Origin: Palsa-504 sp963839095
GTDB lineage: Bacteria > Actinomycetota > Actinomycetes > Streptosporangiales > Streptosporangiaceae
Direction: 5' to 3'
DNA length: 64,000 nt
NCBI GenBank assembly: GCA_963839095.1
Contig: CAWIUF010000001.1
Coordinates: 124,001-188,000, forward strand
A model generated the notes under the pieces. It had not been told where the DNA came from, did no database searches, and was given only the letters and a program-made list of their open reading frames with translations. Position 1 is the stretch's first letter. Every line of letters begins with the position of its first letter. Below are positions 45,187 through 54,011 of this stretch, piece after piece. Both the position numbers and the translations under genes were made by a program.

Positions 45187-46646
45187 CGGCCACAATCGAG
45201 CCGACCCGCTCGCCGATGCCGGGATCGCGTCTGACCAGGATCGTGGCGTAGATGACGGACACCACGATGATGCCGAGGGCGGCGTACGGGAACCAGTTGT
45301 AGGGCTGCGGCTGGCCCGGCTTGCACAGGTAGTACACCGGGACCGCGATGGCGGCCATGCCGAGCACCGGCAGGATCAGGTGCTTGACCACGTTGAACTC
45401 CTGCGGCCGGTACTTGCGGTAGTAGAACGGCAGGGCCAGGTTGGCGAGGAAGTACACGACCAGGAGCAAGATCGTGCCCATGGTGGACGACTCGAAGAAG
45501 AAGTTCAGCGCGTCCAGGCTGTCGGTGTGGCCGCCGATGACGTGGCCGAGGGCCCAGACCGCGGTGATGAGCCCGGCCACGGCGATGAACGTGATGATCG
45601 CGTTGTTCGGCGTCCGGCGGGTCGGGCTGACCTTGCCGATCCAGCGCGGCAGCAGGCCCTCGCGGCCGGCGTTGAAGACCAGCCGGCACTGCGAGTTGAC
45701 CGCGGCGATGAGCACGCCCAGGGTGGAGGTCATGCCGGCCGCGTAGGCGAAGAAGGCCAGCCAGCTCGCCGCGCCGTGGGCAACGCTGATGAACGGGATC
45801 TCGGCGGCGCCGAGCGCCTTGCCGTTGTTGTTGAACCCGGACACGGTGGAGTAGGCCAGCAGCAGGTAGGTGATCGCCATGATGAGGATGGACACGAACA
45901 CGGCCCGGGGCACGTTGCGCCGCGGGTTGTTCGGTCTCCTCGGCCAGCGCGGCCGAGTTCTCCCAGCCGATGAACAGGTAGACCGCCAGCGGGAAGCCGG
46001 CCGCCAGGCCGCTGAAGCCGCCGGTGATGTTGTGCGGGTTGAACGGCGCGGCGGACAGGTGGGCGCCGTGCTGGATCAGCGTGACGATGGCCACCACGAC
46101 CAGCACCAGCAGCTCGAAGCCGAAGAAGAAGCCGGCCAGCCGGGTGGAGACGCCCACGCCGCGGAACATCATGAACATGGCGCCCGCGGTGAACACCAGC
46201 GTGAAGATGATCCACGGGACGCTGACGTTGAAGTAGTACTGGATCAGGATCTGGAAGAACCCGCCCGCGATCACCACCACCGAGGAGATCGCGATGATGT
46301 ACCCGGCCCCGACCAGCAGCGCCGTGGTCACCGCGCTGGTCCCGCCGAACGTCTTCCCGACGTAGGTGATGAACCCGCCGGTGCTCGGGTGGGCCCGGGC
46401 GAACTGCGAGAGCGTGTTGCCGAGCAGCGCGATCGCGATGACGGCGGCGACGATGGTCAGCGGCGCGGCGATGCCGGCCGTGATCACCAGCAGGCCGAAG
46501 CCGAACATGAAGCTGTAGGCCGGGCCGATGTTCGCCATCGTCGACGCGGCGATGTCGACCAGTCCCAGCGCCCCCCGGTGCAGCCGTTCGGGGGACTCGG
46601 GCGATTTGGTCTCGGTGAACGGAACCGGGGCCGCCGATTCGCTCAT
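45179..46646 (-). CDS. APC-superfamily amino acid/amine permease (one shift)
   Basis: This ~490-residue permease has about twelve hydrophobic helices. The front is LHRGALGLVDIAASTMANIGPAYSFMFGFGLLV, with the family segment FARAHPSTGGFITYVGKTFGG. An extra G near 45935 separates FIGWENSAALAEET from NNPRRNVPRAVFVSIL. The end overlaps the amine oxidase start. The pairing with the oxidase suggests that it imports a primary amine or an aromatic amino acid. A LacI-type operator lies upstream at 46783. Confidence 0.9.
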
Positions 46647-46782
46647 ATGCACACTCCCTGATCGGGCCGGATCGGGTTGACTGGCGGAGCTAGTAGGGAT
46701 AATGCGCGGGCTCGGTGTTGACCGTCAACCAGCGGCGCTCGGATCCCGCTCCCGGCGTCCTCCGGTTCTGCCGAGACATCGC

Positions 46783-46798
46783 TGGCAAGCGCTTTCCA
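46783..46798. promoter_or_regulatory. LacI-type operator TGGCAAGCGCTTTCCA
   Basis: The site is almost a perfect palindrome around AAGCGCTT, the classical centre of LacI/CcpA-family operators. It lies 137 bp upstream of the permease start and just beyond the LacI gene's end. It may be bound by the LacI regulator at 46868 or another family member. Confidence 0.6.
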
Positions 46799-46867
46799 GA
46801 TTCTTGGCGCAACGTACCTGATCAGGACGCGGGCGCGCAAGAGGGCCGAACTGCGCTTTGTCCGCAG

Positions 46868-47959
46868 TCAGAGGGCGGGCGGGTGGGGCAGGGTGCTTTC
46901 CCGGAGGATGACTTCGCCGGGGACGGGGATGACGCAGGGTTCCGGGACGTGGTCCGGTTCGGGGGCGGTCCCGGCGGGGGCGGTCCCGGGGGGCGTCTCG
47001 GCGAGGATGAGGCTGGCCGCCGTCTCCCCCATCCACTTGAGCGGCAGCCGCACCGTGGTCAGCGGCGGGTAGACGTCGCGGAGGGTGCCGATGTCGTCAA
47101 ACCCGGCCAGCGCGATGTCGGCGGGCACGGCCAGGCCGCCGGCCCGCAGGCGGGCCAGCGCGCCCATGGCCATCACGTCGGTGACCGCGAACACGCAGTC
47201 CGGGAGCGGCTCGCTGGCGGACATCAGCGCGCTCATCGCCTCGTAGCCGCCGTCCCGGGTGAACGCGCCATGGACGACCCGTACCGCGGCGGGCGGCACG
47301 CCCCAGCCGGCCAGCCCGGCCCGGAACCCGTCCAGGCGGTCCCGCGCGGTGAGCAGGCCCCGCGGCCCGGCCAGCACGGCGAAGCGGCGGTGCCCGAGCG
47401 CGACCATGGCCCGGGCCAGCGCCTCGGCACCCGCGGCGTTCTCCGGCAGCACCGTGTCCACGCCCAGCAGGTCCTGGCCGACGGCCACGGCGCGGCCGCC
47501 GCCGTGGGTAAAGGCGGCGATCTCGGCGCGCAGCGCGTCCCGGCCGGCGACGTCGTCGGACCGGCTGCCGATCAGGATCACGGCCCGGGCCCGCTGGGCC
47601 CGCATCAGCGCGACGTACTCCCGTTCGGCCGCCTCGGCCGCGGCGGTGCTGGAGATGCAGACCAGCAGCCCGCGCGCCTCGGCCACCTCGATCAGGCCGG
47701 CCGCGATGGAGGAGAAGTAGGGGTCGGCGATGTCGTGCACGACCACGCCGACCATCGTGCTCTGCCCGGTAGCGACCGCCCTGGCCTGCAGGTTGGCGGT
47801 ATAGCCGAGCTCGGCGACGGCCCGGTTGACGCGCTCGGCCAGTGACGGGCCGACCCGGCGCGAGCCCTCGTTCACCACCCGGGAGGCGGTGGTCAGCGAG
47901 ACGCCGGCCCGGTCGGCGACGTCCTGCAGCGTCACCCTGCGGGTCTGGTACACCGCCAC
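46868..47959 (-). CDS. LacI-family transcriptional regulator
   Basis: This intact ~363-residue repressor has the N-terminal helix-turn-helix TLQDVADRAGVSLTTASRVVNEGS, a hinge helix AVAELGYTANLQARAVATG, and a periplasmic-binding-like effector domain (GVVVHDIADPYFSSIAAGLIE through DIALAGFDDIG). It is divergent from a sugar-type operon with an operator between them. It likely represses that operon and perhaps the permease/amine oxidase pair. Confidence 0.93.
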   Translation of the reverse strand: MAVYQTRRVTLQDVADRAGVSLTTASRVVNEGSRRVGPSLAERVNRAVAELGYTANLQARAVATGQSTMVGVVVHDIADPYFSSIAAGLIEVAEARGLLVCISSTAAAEAAEREYVALMRAQRARAVILIGSRSDDVAGRDALRAEIAAFTHGGGRAVAVGQDLLGVDTVLPENAAGAEALARAMVALGHRRFAVLAGPRGLLTARDRLDGFRAGLAGWGVPPAAVRVVHGAFTRDGGYEAMSALMSASEPLPDCVFAVTDVMAMGALARLRAGGLAVPADIALAGFDDIGTLRDVYPPLTTVRLPLKWMGETAASLILAETPPGTAPAGTAPEPDHVPEPCVIPVPGEVILRESTLPHPPAL

Positions 47960-47995
47960 TCCTCGCTTGACCGGCCTCTAGGCCAACCTTAGTCT

Positions 47996-48011
47996 GGGAA
48001 AGCACTTTCCC
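47996..48011. promoter_or_regulatory. palindromic operator GGGAAAGCACTTTCCC
   Basis: Arms GGGAAAG and CTTTCCC pair perfectly around a CA centre. It lies between the divergent LacI gene (start 47959) and the Gfo/Idh gene (start 48047), 36 bp from each side, so it can control both. It resembles the operator at 46783. Confidence 0.75.
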
Positions 48012-48046
48012 GAGGGCAGGGTAACATCGAGCCGAAGGTTGGAGCC

Positions 48047-49198
48047 ATGGCGCGCAAGGTCATCAACGTCGCCCTCAACGGGGTCACCGGCCGGATGGGA
48101 TACCGGCAGCACCTGGTGCGGTCGCTGCTCGCCATCCGGGAGCAGGGCGGCGTCCGGCTCGAGGACGGCACCGATCTCTACCCCGAGCCGATCCTGGTCG
48201 GCCGGAACGAGCAGCGGCTGCGGGCCGTGGCCGAGCGGCACGGCCTGGAGCGCTGGACCACGAACCTGGACGAGGTGCTGGCCGACCCCGAGGTCGACGT
48301 CTACTTCGACACCCAGGTCACCAGCGCGCGCGAGGACAGCCTGCTGAAGGCGATCGAGGCGGGCAAGCACGTCTACACCGAGAAGCCGGTGGCCACCTCG
48401 CTGGACGGCGCGCTGCGGCTGGCCCGCGCGGCCAAGGCGGCCGGGATCACCCACGGGGTGGTGCACGACAAGCTGTTCCTGCCCGGCGTGATGAAGCTGC
48501 AGCGGCTCATGCAGCAGGACTTCTTCGGCCGGGTGCTGTCGGTCCGGGTCGAGTTCGGCTACTGGGTGTTCGAGGGCGACGAGATCCCCGCCCAGCGGCC
48601 GTCCTGGAACTACCGCGCGGACGAGGGCGGCGGCATCGTGCTGGACATGTTCCCGCACTGGCAGTACCTCCTGACGGGCCTGTTCGGCCCGGTCACGGCG
48701 CTGTACGCGCGGACCGCGACGCATATCCCGCGGCGCTGGGACGAGTCGGGCGCCCCGTACGAGGCCACCGCGGACGACGCCGCGTACGCGGTGCTCGAGT
48801 TCGCCAGCGGGGCGTTCGCCTCGGTGAACTCCTCCTGGGCGGTCCGGGTCAACCGCCGGGAACTGCTCGAGCTGCAGGTGGACGGCACGGTGGCGAGCGC
48901 GGTGGCCGGGCTGCGCGACTGCGCGGTGCAGCACCGGGTGTCCACGCCGATGCCGGTGTGGAACCCGGACCTGCCGGACCCGATCGAGTACCAGGCGCTG
49001 TGGTCGGACGTGCCGGACAACATGACCTTCGACAACGGCTTCAAGGTGGAATGGGAGCTGTTCCTCAAGTGCGCGTCGGAGGGACGGCCGTTCGCCTGGG
49101 ATCTGGTGGAGGGAGCCAAGGGAGTGCAGCTGGCCAACCTGGCCTTGCAGTCCTCGGCCGAAGGCCGGCGGCTCGAAGTCCCGCCGCTGGGCGTGTGA
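48047..49198 (+). CDS. Gfo/Idh/MocA family oxidoreductase
   Basis: This ~383-residue NAD(P)-dependent sugar-type dehydrogenase has a Rossmann start (VINVALNGVTGRMGYRQHLV), the catalytic-site Lys-Pro in HVYTEKPVATSLDGAL and the substrate-domain HDKLFLPGVMKL, ADEGGGIVLDMFPHW. The ATG at 48047 has GGAG near it. It is first in the operon with the DUF993 gene two bases behind. Its polyol or sugar-acid substrate is unknown. Confidence 0.92.
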   Translation: MARKVINVALNGVTGRMGYRQHLVRSLLAIREQGGVRLEDGTDLYPEPILVGRNEQRLRAVAERHGLERWTTNLDEVLADPEVDVYFDTQVTSAREDSLLKAIEAGKHVYTEKPVATSLDGALRLARAAKAAGITHGVVHDKLFLPGVMKLQRLMQQDFFGRVLSVRVEFGYWVFEGDEIPAQRPSWNYRADEGGGIVLDMFPHWQYLLTGLFGPVTALYARTATHIPRRWDESGAPYEATADDAAYAVLEFASGAFASVNSSWAVRVNRRELLELQVDGTVASAVAGLRDCAVQHRVSTPMPVWNPDLPDPIEYQALWSDVPDNMTFDNGFKVEWELFLKCASEGRPFAWDLVEGAKGVQLANLALQSSAEGRRLEVPPLGV

Positions 49199-49199
49199 G

Positions 49200-50279
49200 G
49201 TGCAGGTCGTCTACTCGCCGCCGCAGGGCCGCAGGGTCTTCGCCGCCGCGCACGTGGCCGCGGCCCCTGGCCCCGGCGGGACCGAGGTGATCGACTGGGA
49301 ATCCACGATCCGGTTCCGTGAGTACCTGTGGTCGTACGGGTTCGGCGTGGCCGAGGCGATGGACACCTCCCAGCGCGGCATGGGCCTGTCCTGGCCGCAG
49401 GCCCGGGAGCTGATCATCAGGAGCGCGGCGGCCCGCCAGGGCGCGCTGGCCTGCGGGGCCGGCACCGACCAGCTCGCCGACGGCGAGGACCACCCGCTGA
49501 CCGCGATCACCGGCGCATACGCCGATCAGGTGGGCTTCGTCCAGTCGGCCGGGGCCCGGGTGATCTTGATGGCCAGCCGCGCGCTGGCCGCCCGCGCCCG
49601 CGGTCCCCGGGATTACCTGGAGGTCTACGGCGAGCTGCTCAAGCAGGCCGAGCACCCGGTGATCCTGCACTGGCTGGGCGAGGCCTTCGACCCGGCGTTG
49701 CGCGGCTACTGGGGCAGCGACGACTTCGAGGCGGCGGCCGGGACCGTGCTCGAGCTGATCGAGCGGGCCGGCGACCGGGTGGACGGGGTCAAGCTGTCGG
49801 TCCTGGACGCGGGCCGGGAGCGGTGGCTGCGACGGCGGCTGCCGCCCGGGGTGCGCCTGTACACCGGGGACGACTTCAACTACGCCGACCTGATCCGCGG
49901 GGACGGCGAGGGACACAGCGACGCGCTGCTGGGGGCGTTCGCCGCGATCACCGCGCCGGCCGCCGCGGCGCTGGCCGCGCTGGACCGGGACGATCTGGCG
50001 GGCTACGACGCGGCCATGGCGCCCACGGTGCCGCTCAGCCGGGCGATCTTCGAGCCGCCGACCTACCACTACAAGGTCGGGGTGGCCTTCCTGGCCTGGC
50101 TGAACGGGTTGCAGCCGCACTTCGCGATGCTGGGCGGGCTGCAGCGGCAGCGGCCGCCGGAGCACCTGATCCGGGTGTACGAGCTGGCGGCGGCGGCCGG
50201 GGCGCTGACGCAACCGGAGCTCGCGGCCGTGAGGGTGAAGGAGATGCTGGCTCGTTCGGCGGAAGATTTTTACCGGTGA
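49200..50279 (+). CDS. DUF993 (dihydrodipicolinate-synthase-like TIM barrel)
   Basis: This 359-residue protein is a DUF993 member, related to aldolase/dihydrodipicolinate-synthase barrels. Typical segments are EVIDWESTIRFREYLWSYGFGVAEAMDTSQRGMGLSW, CGAGTDQL, PVILHWLGEAFDPALRGYWG, VDGVKLSVLDAGRE (the catalytic-like Lys) and LYTGDDFNYADLI. The reaction is unproven. The GTG-type start follows the Gfo/Idh stop directly, and the next gene overlaps by four bases. Confidence 0.88.
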   Translation: MQVVYSPPQGRRVFAAAHVAAAPGPGGTEVIDWESTIRFREYLWSYGFGVAEAMDTSQRGMGLSWPQARELIIRSAAARQGALACGAGTDQLADGEDHPLTAITGAYADQVGFVQSAGARVILMASRALAARARGPRDYLEVYGELLKQAEHPVILHWLGEAFDPALRGYWGSDDFEAAAGTVLELIERAGDRVDGVKLSVLDAGRERWLRRRLPPGVRLYTGDDFNYADLIRGDGEGHSDALLGAFAAITAPAAAALAALDRDDLAGYDAAMAPTVPLSRAIFEPPTYHYKVGVAFLAWLNGLQPHFAMLGGLQRQRPPEHLIRVYELAAAAGALTQPELAAVRVKEMLARSAEDFYR

Positions 50280-51113
50280 ACGGCGGGATCGGGCGTGACC
50301 GCCTGTCGCTGAACCAGGCCACGGTGAAGCGGCTGGGGCTGCGCGAAGCCGTTGAGTTGTGCGTGCGGCACGAGATTGGGGCTATCGGGCTGTGGCGGGA
50401 CCGGGTGGCCGAGGCGGGGCTGGCGCAGGCGGCGGCCGCGGTCCGGGCGGCCGGGCTGCGGGTCTCCAGCCTGTGCCGGGGGGGCTTTTTCACTGACGTC
50501 GATGCCGGGGCCCGGCGGGCGGCGCTGGCCGACAACCGGGCCGCCATCGCCGAGGCGGCCGAGCTCGGCACCGACACGCTGGTGCTGGTGTGCGGCGGCC
50601 TGCCCGCGGGCCAGCGCGATCTCGGGCTGGCCCGGCGCATGATCGCGGACGCGATCGGGTCACTGGTGCCCTTTGCCCAGAGCAACGGGGTCCGGCTGGG
50701 CATCGAGGCGCTGCACCCGATGTTCTGCGCCGACCGGTGCGTGATCTCCAGCCTGGGCGAGGCCCTGGACCTGGCGCTGTTGTTTCCCGCCGACGCGGTG
50801 GGGGTGGTGGTGGACACCTACCACGTCTGGTGGGATTTTCGGCTCGCGGCGGAGATCGCCCGGGCCGGGTCGCGGATCGTCAGCTACCAGGTGTGCGACT
50901 GGGTGCTGCCGCTGCCGGCCGATGTCTTGCTGGGCCGTGGCCATGTGGGCGACGGCGTCATCGACTTCGGGCCGATCTCGGCCGCTGTCCTGGCGGCGGG
51001 GTACACGGGCGACGTGGAGGTGGAGATCTTCAACGCGGCCGTCTGGGACGCGCCGCCGGATCGAGACCGCGGCGACGGTGGTCGAGCGGTTCGGCGCCGT
51101 CCTCGGCGGCTGA
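50276..51113 (+). CDS. sugar phosphate isomerase/epimerase-like TIM barrel (one shift near the end)
   Basis: This ~278-residue protein is of the AP-endonuclease-like xylose-isomerase-barrel group (IolE/IolI-like). Motifs are DRLSLNQATVKRLGLREAVELCVRHEIGAIGLW, VRLGIEALHPMFCADRCVISS (metal Glu/His), VGVVVDTYHVWWD and HVGDGVIDFGPI, DVEVEIFN. An extra C near 51062 breaks the last ~16 codons; corrected, it ends TAATVVERFGAVLGG. The GTG at 50276 overlaps the DUF993 stop (GTGA). It finishes an apparent three-step sugar or polyol pathway. Confidence 0.88.
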
Positions 51114-51123
51114 GGCTCGGCGG

Positions 51124-51528
51124 TTAAGCCGGGCCGGCTGGCTCGGCGTGGGGTTGCTGGGGCCAGAAGGGCCACTCCTCGAACCAGGCGCAGCGGCCGT
51201 CGCCGGCGAACCGGATGACCCACAGGTCCCGGTACTCCTCGGTGGGCGGGTGCCCGTAGGTGACTTCGGCCCGGACCACTGCCACCGGGCCGTCGACGGC
51301 GACGATGTTCGTGGTCAGGGTGAAGACCTCATCGGGGCCTTCGCGTTCGGCCTCCCACATCCGCGCGATCGCGTCCAGGCCGGTCACCGGCGGCTCGTAC
51401 GGGGACTGGAGGTAGGTGGCGTCTTCCGTGAACAGGCCGGCCAGGCTTCCGGTGCCGGGTGTGCGCCACGCGACTTCGTAGGCGGCCAGCCAGCGGCTGA
51501 CCGCGGGACGTTCGGTCATCCGGCTCAT
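51124..51528 (-). CDS. SnoaL/SgcJ-like nuclear transport factor 2 family protein
   Basis: This intact ~134-residue NTF2-like protein has VSRWLAAYEVAWRTPGTGSLAGLFTEDATYLQSPYEPPVTGLDAIARMWEAERE at the front and RDLWVIRFAGDGRCAWFEEWPFWP at the end. The ATG at 51528 or 51519 starts it. No function is known. It converges on the sugar-type operon. Confidence 0.85.
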   Translation of the reverse strand: MSRMTERPAVSRWLAAYEVAWRTPGTGSLAGLFTEDATYLQSPYEPPVTGLDAIARMWEAEREGPDEVFTLTTNIVAVDGPVAVVRAEVTYGHPPTEEYRDLWVIRFAGDGRCAWFEEWPFWPQQPHAEPAGPA

Positions 51529-51777
51529 GGTGCCACACGGAACTTCCCGGCCGGCCCCGGCTGACCGGCGGGGAGTTACCGGCGGGGAGTTAGCTGAACT
51601 GATTATCGTGGACAGAAACGCGCGGAAAGGATGGGTTCCGAACGTGAAAACGTGAGCCGGTCCCGCCGCCTGGCCATCAAGGCGGCAATCCGGCTCCGAC
51701 CTCGCATCCGGCCGTGGAGGTGCCGCCGGCTGGGTCACGGCGGTACCAGCGGCACCGGCAGCCAGCAGGCGCCCCGC

Positions 51778-51820
51778 TTAACACGGTCGATCCGCACTAT
51801 CCGGTGGATCCTGACCCCCA
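51778..51820. repeat. left half of the palindromic repeat split by the insertion sequence
   Basis: TTAACACGGTCGATCCG...CCGGTGGATC followed by CTGACCCCCA matches the left arm and first loop half of the intact element at 38396. The insertion sequence begins at the next base. Confidence 0.8.
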
Positions 51821-53652
51821 GGTAAGTGTTCCAATTTAAGGTGAGTTTGGGGTGTGTCGGGGGGTTGTAGTGTGCCGGGCTGGGCCGGTGTGCCTGCCGG
51901 GGGGCGGGGGTGCGGGGATGGTGATCCCGGCGGTGGCGGCGTAGTCGCGCAGGGCGGCGGGGGTGCGGATGCGGGCGGGGCCGGGGGCGAGGGCGGGGTG
52001 GCCGGGTCCGAGCAGGGCGGTGATGGCGGCGATGGCGGGGGTGATGGTGCTGGGGTGGGCGCCGAGCAGGGTGGCGATGCGGGAGCAGGGCATGGCGAGG
52101 CGGTGGTGGCAGATCGCGGCGAGCAGGTAGGCCGGCAGGTCGTAGCGGAAGGGGGCGGCGGGGCCGGTGCGGGTGCGGCGGGGGTGGCCGCGGCCGAGGT
52201 GGAGGCGCTGCTCGCGGGCGGCGGCCCAGGGCAGTTCGAGGCGGGCGGCCAGGTCTGCGAGGGCGGGGCGGGTCAGGCCGGTCAGGGCCGGGCTGGCCAG
52301 GGCGTCCAGGATGGCGGCCCGGGCGGTGTCGTGCGGCGCGGGCGGGGGCTGCGGGCGGGGGTCCGGGGCGGGCCGCCAGGCGGGCAGCAGGGCGTAGTTC
52401 CAGTCGCCGTGGAAGGCGTGGCGGGTTAACGCGCGGTCTTCGATGCCTGCCATCGTCTCGTCGCTGACCTGGGTCCCGGTGGGGTAGGAGCCGGTGTCCA
52501 GGACGGCGGTGACGGTCAGCCCGGTGGCGGTGGTGACCGCGCCGATGGTGTTGATGACGACGTCGTGGCTGGTCAGCGGGCGGCCGCGCCAGGCCAGGGT
52601 GATCTGGGAGAACAGCCGGTGCTCGATCTTGTTCCACTTCGATGTTCCCGGCGGGAAATGGCAGACGGTGATCTCCAGGCCCGTCTCCCGGGCCAGGTCC
52701 GCCAGGCCGGCCTTCCAGGCCCGGTTGCGCCACCCGCTGGACCCGCCCGCGTCGCAGGTCACCAGCAGCCGCGCCGCCCGGGGGTAGGCGTCCTGGCCGG
52801 CCAGCGCCCACCAGCGGCGGACGGACTCCACCGCGAGCGCCGCGGTGTTGCCGTCGGTGCCCACGTTGACGAACCCGGTATTGGCGCCCACGTCGTAGAT
52901 GCCGTACGGGATCGCGTGCCCGCCGTCTTCGTCCGGGAAGCCGTGATCGCGGACCCGGACCGGGTCGCCCCGGGGCCGCCATTCCCGCCCCGCCTGCGCG
53001 AACTCGCCGACCTGCTCTTTTTTCTTGGCGTCCACGCTGATCACCGGCTGCCCCGCCGCCAGGTGCTCCCTCGCCTGCCCGGCGATATGCCGGAACTGGG
53101 CGTCCCGGTCCGGGTGCCGCTTCCCCTCGGTGACCTTGGCGTTGGCCTGGGTCGAGAACCCCTCCTGCCGCAGCAGCCGCCACGCGGTCTGCGGGCTGCA
53201 CCGGTGCCCCTGCCGCCTCAGCTCATCCGACAGGTTCCCCGCGCTCTTGGCCGTCCACAAAAGCGGCGACTCCGGATCCCCCCGCGAGGAGTCCTCCACC
53301 AGGGCCAGCAGCGCCGGGACCAGGCCCGGATCCGTCTCAGCGAGCGGCTTGCGGCCCGCGCCCGGCCGCCGGACCCGCCCCGGCGGCGCGACATCACCGC
53401 AGGCCAGCTCAGCCGCCCCGTCCGCGACCGTCTGCCACGACGCCCCGGACAGCCTCGCCACCGCAGTGATCCCGCCATCCCCGGCCGCCCGCGCCACCGC
53501 CCCCAGCACCAGCCGCCGCGACTTCTCATCCAGCACCGGCAGCAGCAGGTCCAGCTCCGGCTCCATCACCCTTAAAAGCTCCGCGTTCACGCCCATAGCA
53601 GCATCCTGGCACCCGACACGCCCAGAACTCAGGTAAATACGGAACACTTACC
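51821..53652. mobile_element. ISAzo13-family insertion sequence, 1832 bp, with 12-bp terminal inverted repeats
   Basis: The ends are GGTAAGTGTTCC and GGAACACTTACC, exact inverse complements. One transposase gene on the minus strand fills the element. Outside the ends the sequence returns to the two halves of a palindromic repeat, so the insertion point is the loop of that repeat. No clear target duplication can be read, at most one base. The element looks intact and could be active. Confidence 0.9.
51836..53596 (-). CDS. ISAzo13-family transposase with a long C-terminal extension
   Basis: This DDE-type transposase carries the ISAzo13 hallmarks: an N-terminal LLRVMEPELDLLLPVLDEKSRRLVLGAVARA, NLSDELRRQGHRCSPQTAWRLLRQEGFS (helix-turn-helix-like), PVISVDAKKKEQVGEFAQAGREW, IPYGIYDVGANTGFVNVG, LLVTCDAGGSSGWRN and VCHFPPGTSKWNKIEHRLFS. 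The catalytic acids lie in SVDAKK, TCDAGG and KIEH. After FHGDWNYALLP an extra ~190 residues follow, Pro/Arg-rich with a second helix-turn-helix-like block (MPCSRIATLLGAHPSTITPAIAAI). The ATG at 53596 is chosen; the frame opens at 53647. Confidence 0.9.
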   Translation of the reverse strand: MGVNAELLRVMEPELDLLLPVLDEKSRRLVLGAVARAAGDGGITAVARLSGASWQTVADGAAELACGDVAPPGRVRRPGAGRKPLAETDPGLVPALLALVEDSSRGDPESPLLWTAKSAGNLSDELRRQGHRCSPQTAWRLLRQEGFSTQANAKVTEGKRHPDRDAQFRHIAGQAREHLAAGQPVISVDAKKKEQVGEFAQAGREWRPRGDPVRVRDHGFPDEDGGHAIPYGIYDVGANTGFVNVGTDGNTAALAVESVRRWWALAGQDAYPRAARLLVTCDAGGSSGWRNRAWKAGLADLARETGLEITVCHFPPGTSKWNKIEHRLFSQITLAWRGRPLTSHDVVINTIGAVTTATGLTVTAVLDTGSYPTGTQVSDETMAGIEDRALTRHAFHGDWNYALLPAWRPAPDPRPQPPPAPHDTARAAILDALASPALTGLTRPALADLAARLELPWAAAREQRLHLGRGHPRRTRTGPAAPFRYDLPAYLLAAICHHRLAMPCSRIATLLGAHPSTITPAIAAITALLGPGHPALAPGPARIRTPAALRDYAATAGITIPAPPPPGRHTGPARHTTTPRHTPNSP

Positions 53653-53700
53653 AGAGGGCTTCATATCCACCGGGTAATGCGGATCCACCGCGCTATTTCA
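53653..53700. repeat. right half of the split palindromic repeat
   Basis: After the insertion sequence the text AGAGGGCTTCAT leads into ATCCACCGGGTAATGCGGATCCACCG, matching the right arm of the 38396 element. Joined to the left half it would rebuild an element of about 91 bp. Confidence 0.8.
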
Positions 53701-53803
53701 GGGCCCGAGCGCTGCCCGCTGGCGCCGTCACCGCAGGACTGCGTACCGTCCCGGCCGATCTCGATGGCTTCCGCCCGACAGGCTGACGACTCCTGGCCGG
53801 CGG

Positions 53804-54001
53804 CTAGGGACGGGACGGGGGCGGGGCGTTGCCCGGCCAGAGCAGGGCCTGGGCGATGATCGTGGTGCCGTCGTTGACGATCAGCGCCGGGGAGCCGTGC
53901 AGCTGGTAGCCGAGGTCCAGAGCCTCGCTGACGCGGTAGCAGAACGCGGCGTCGTCCGGCCCGGTGAGCACGCGATACCGGGGAAGCAGATCGGTCGTCA
54001 T
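53804..54001 (-). CDS. DUF1737 family small protein
   Basis: This ~65-residue protein matches DUF1737: YRVLTGPDDAAFCYRVSEALDLGYQLHGSPALIVNDG. Its role is unknown; it is generally small and cytosolic. The ATG at 54001 is preferred to an upstream in-frame start at 54025. It lies next to a DinB-type gene in the same direction. Confidence 0.85.
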   Translation of the reverse strand: MTTDLLPRYRVLTGPDDAAFCYRVSEALDLGYQLHGSPALIVNDGTTIIAQALLWPGNAPPPSRP

Positions 54002-54011
54002 GTACGTGAGC

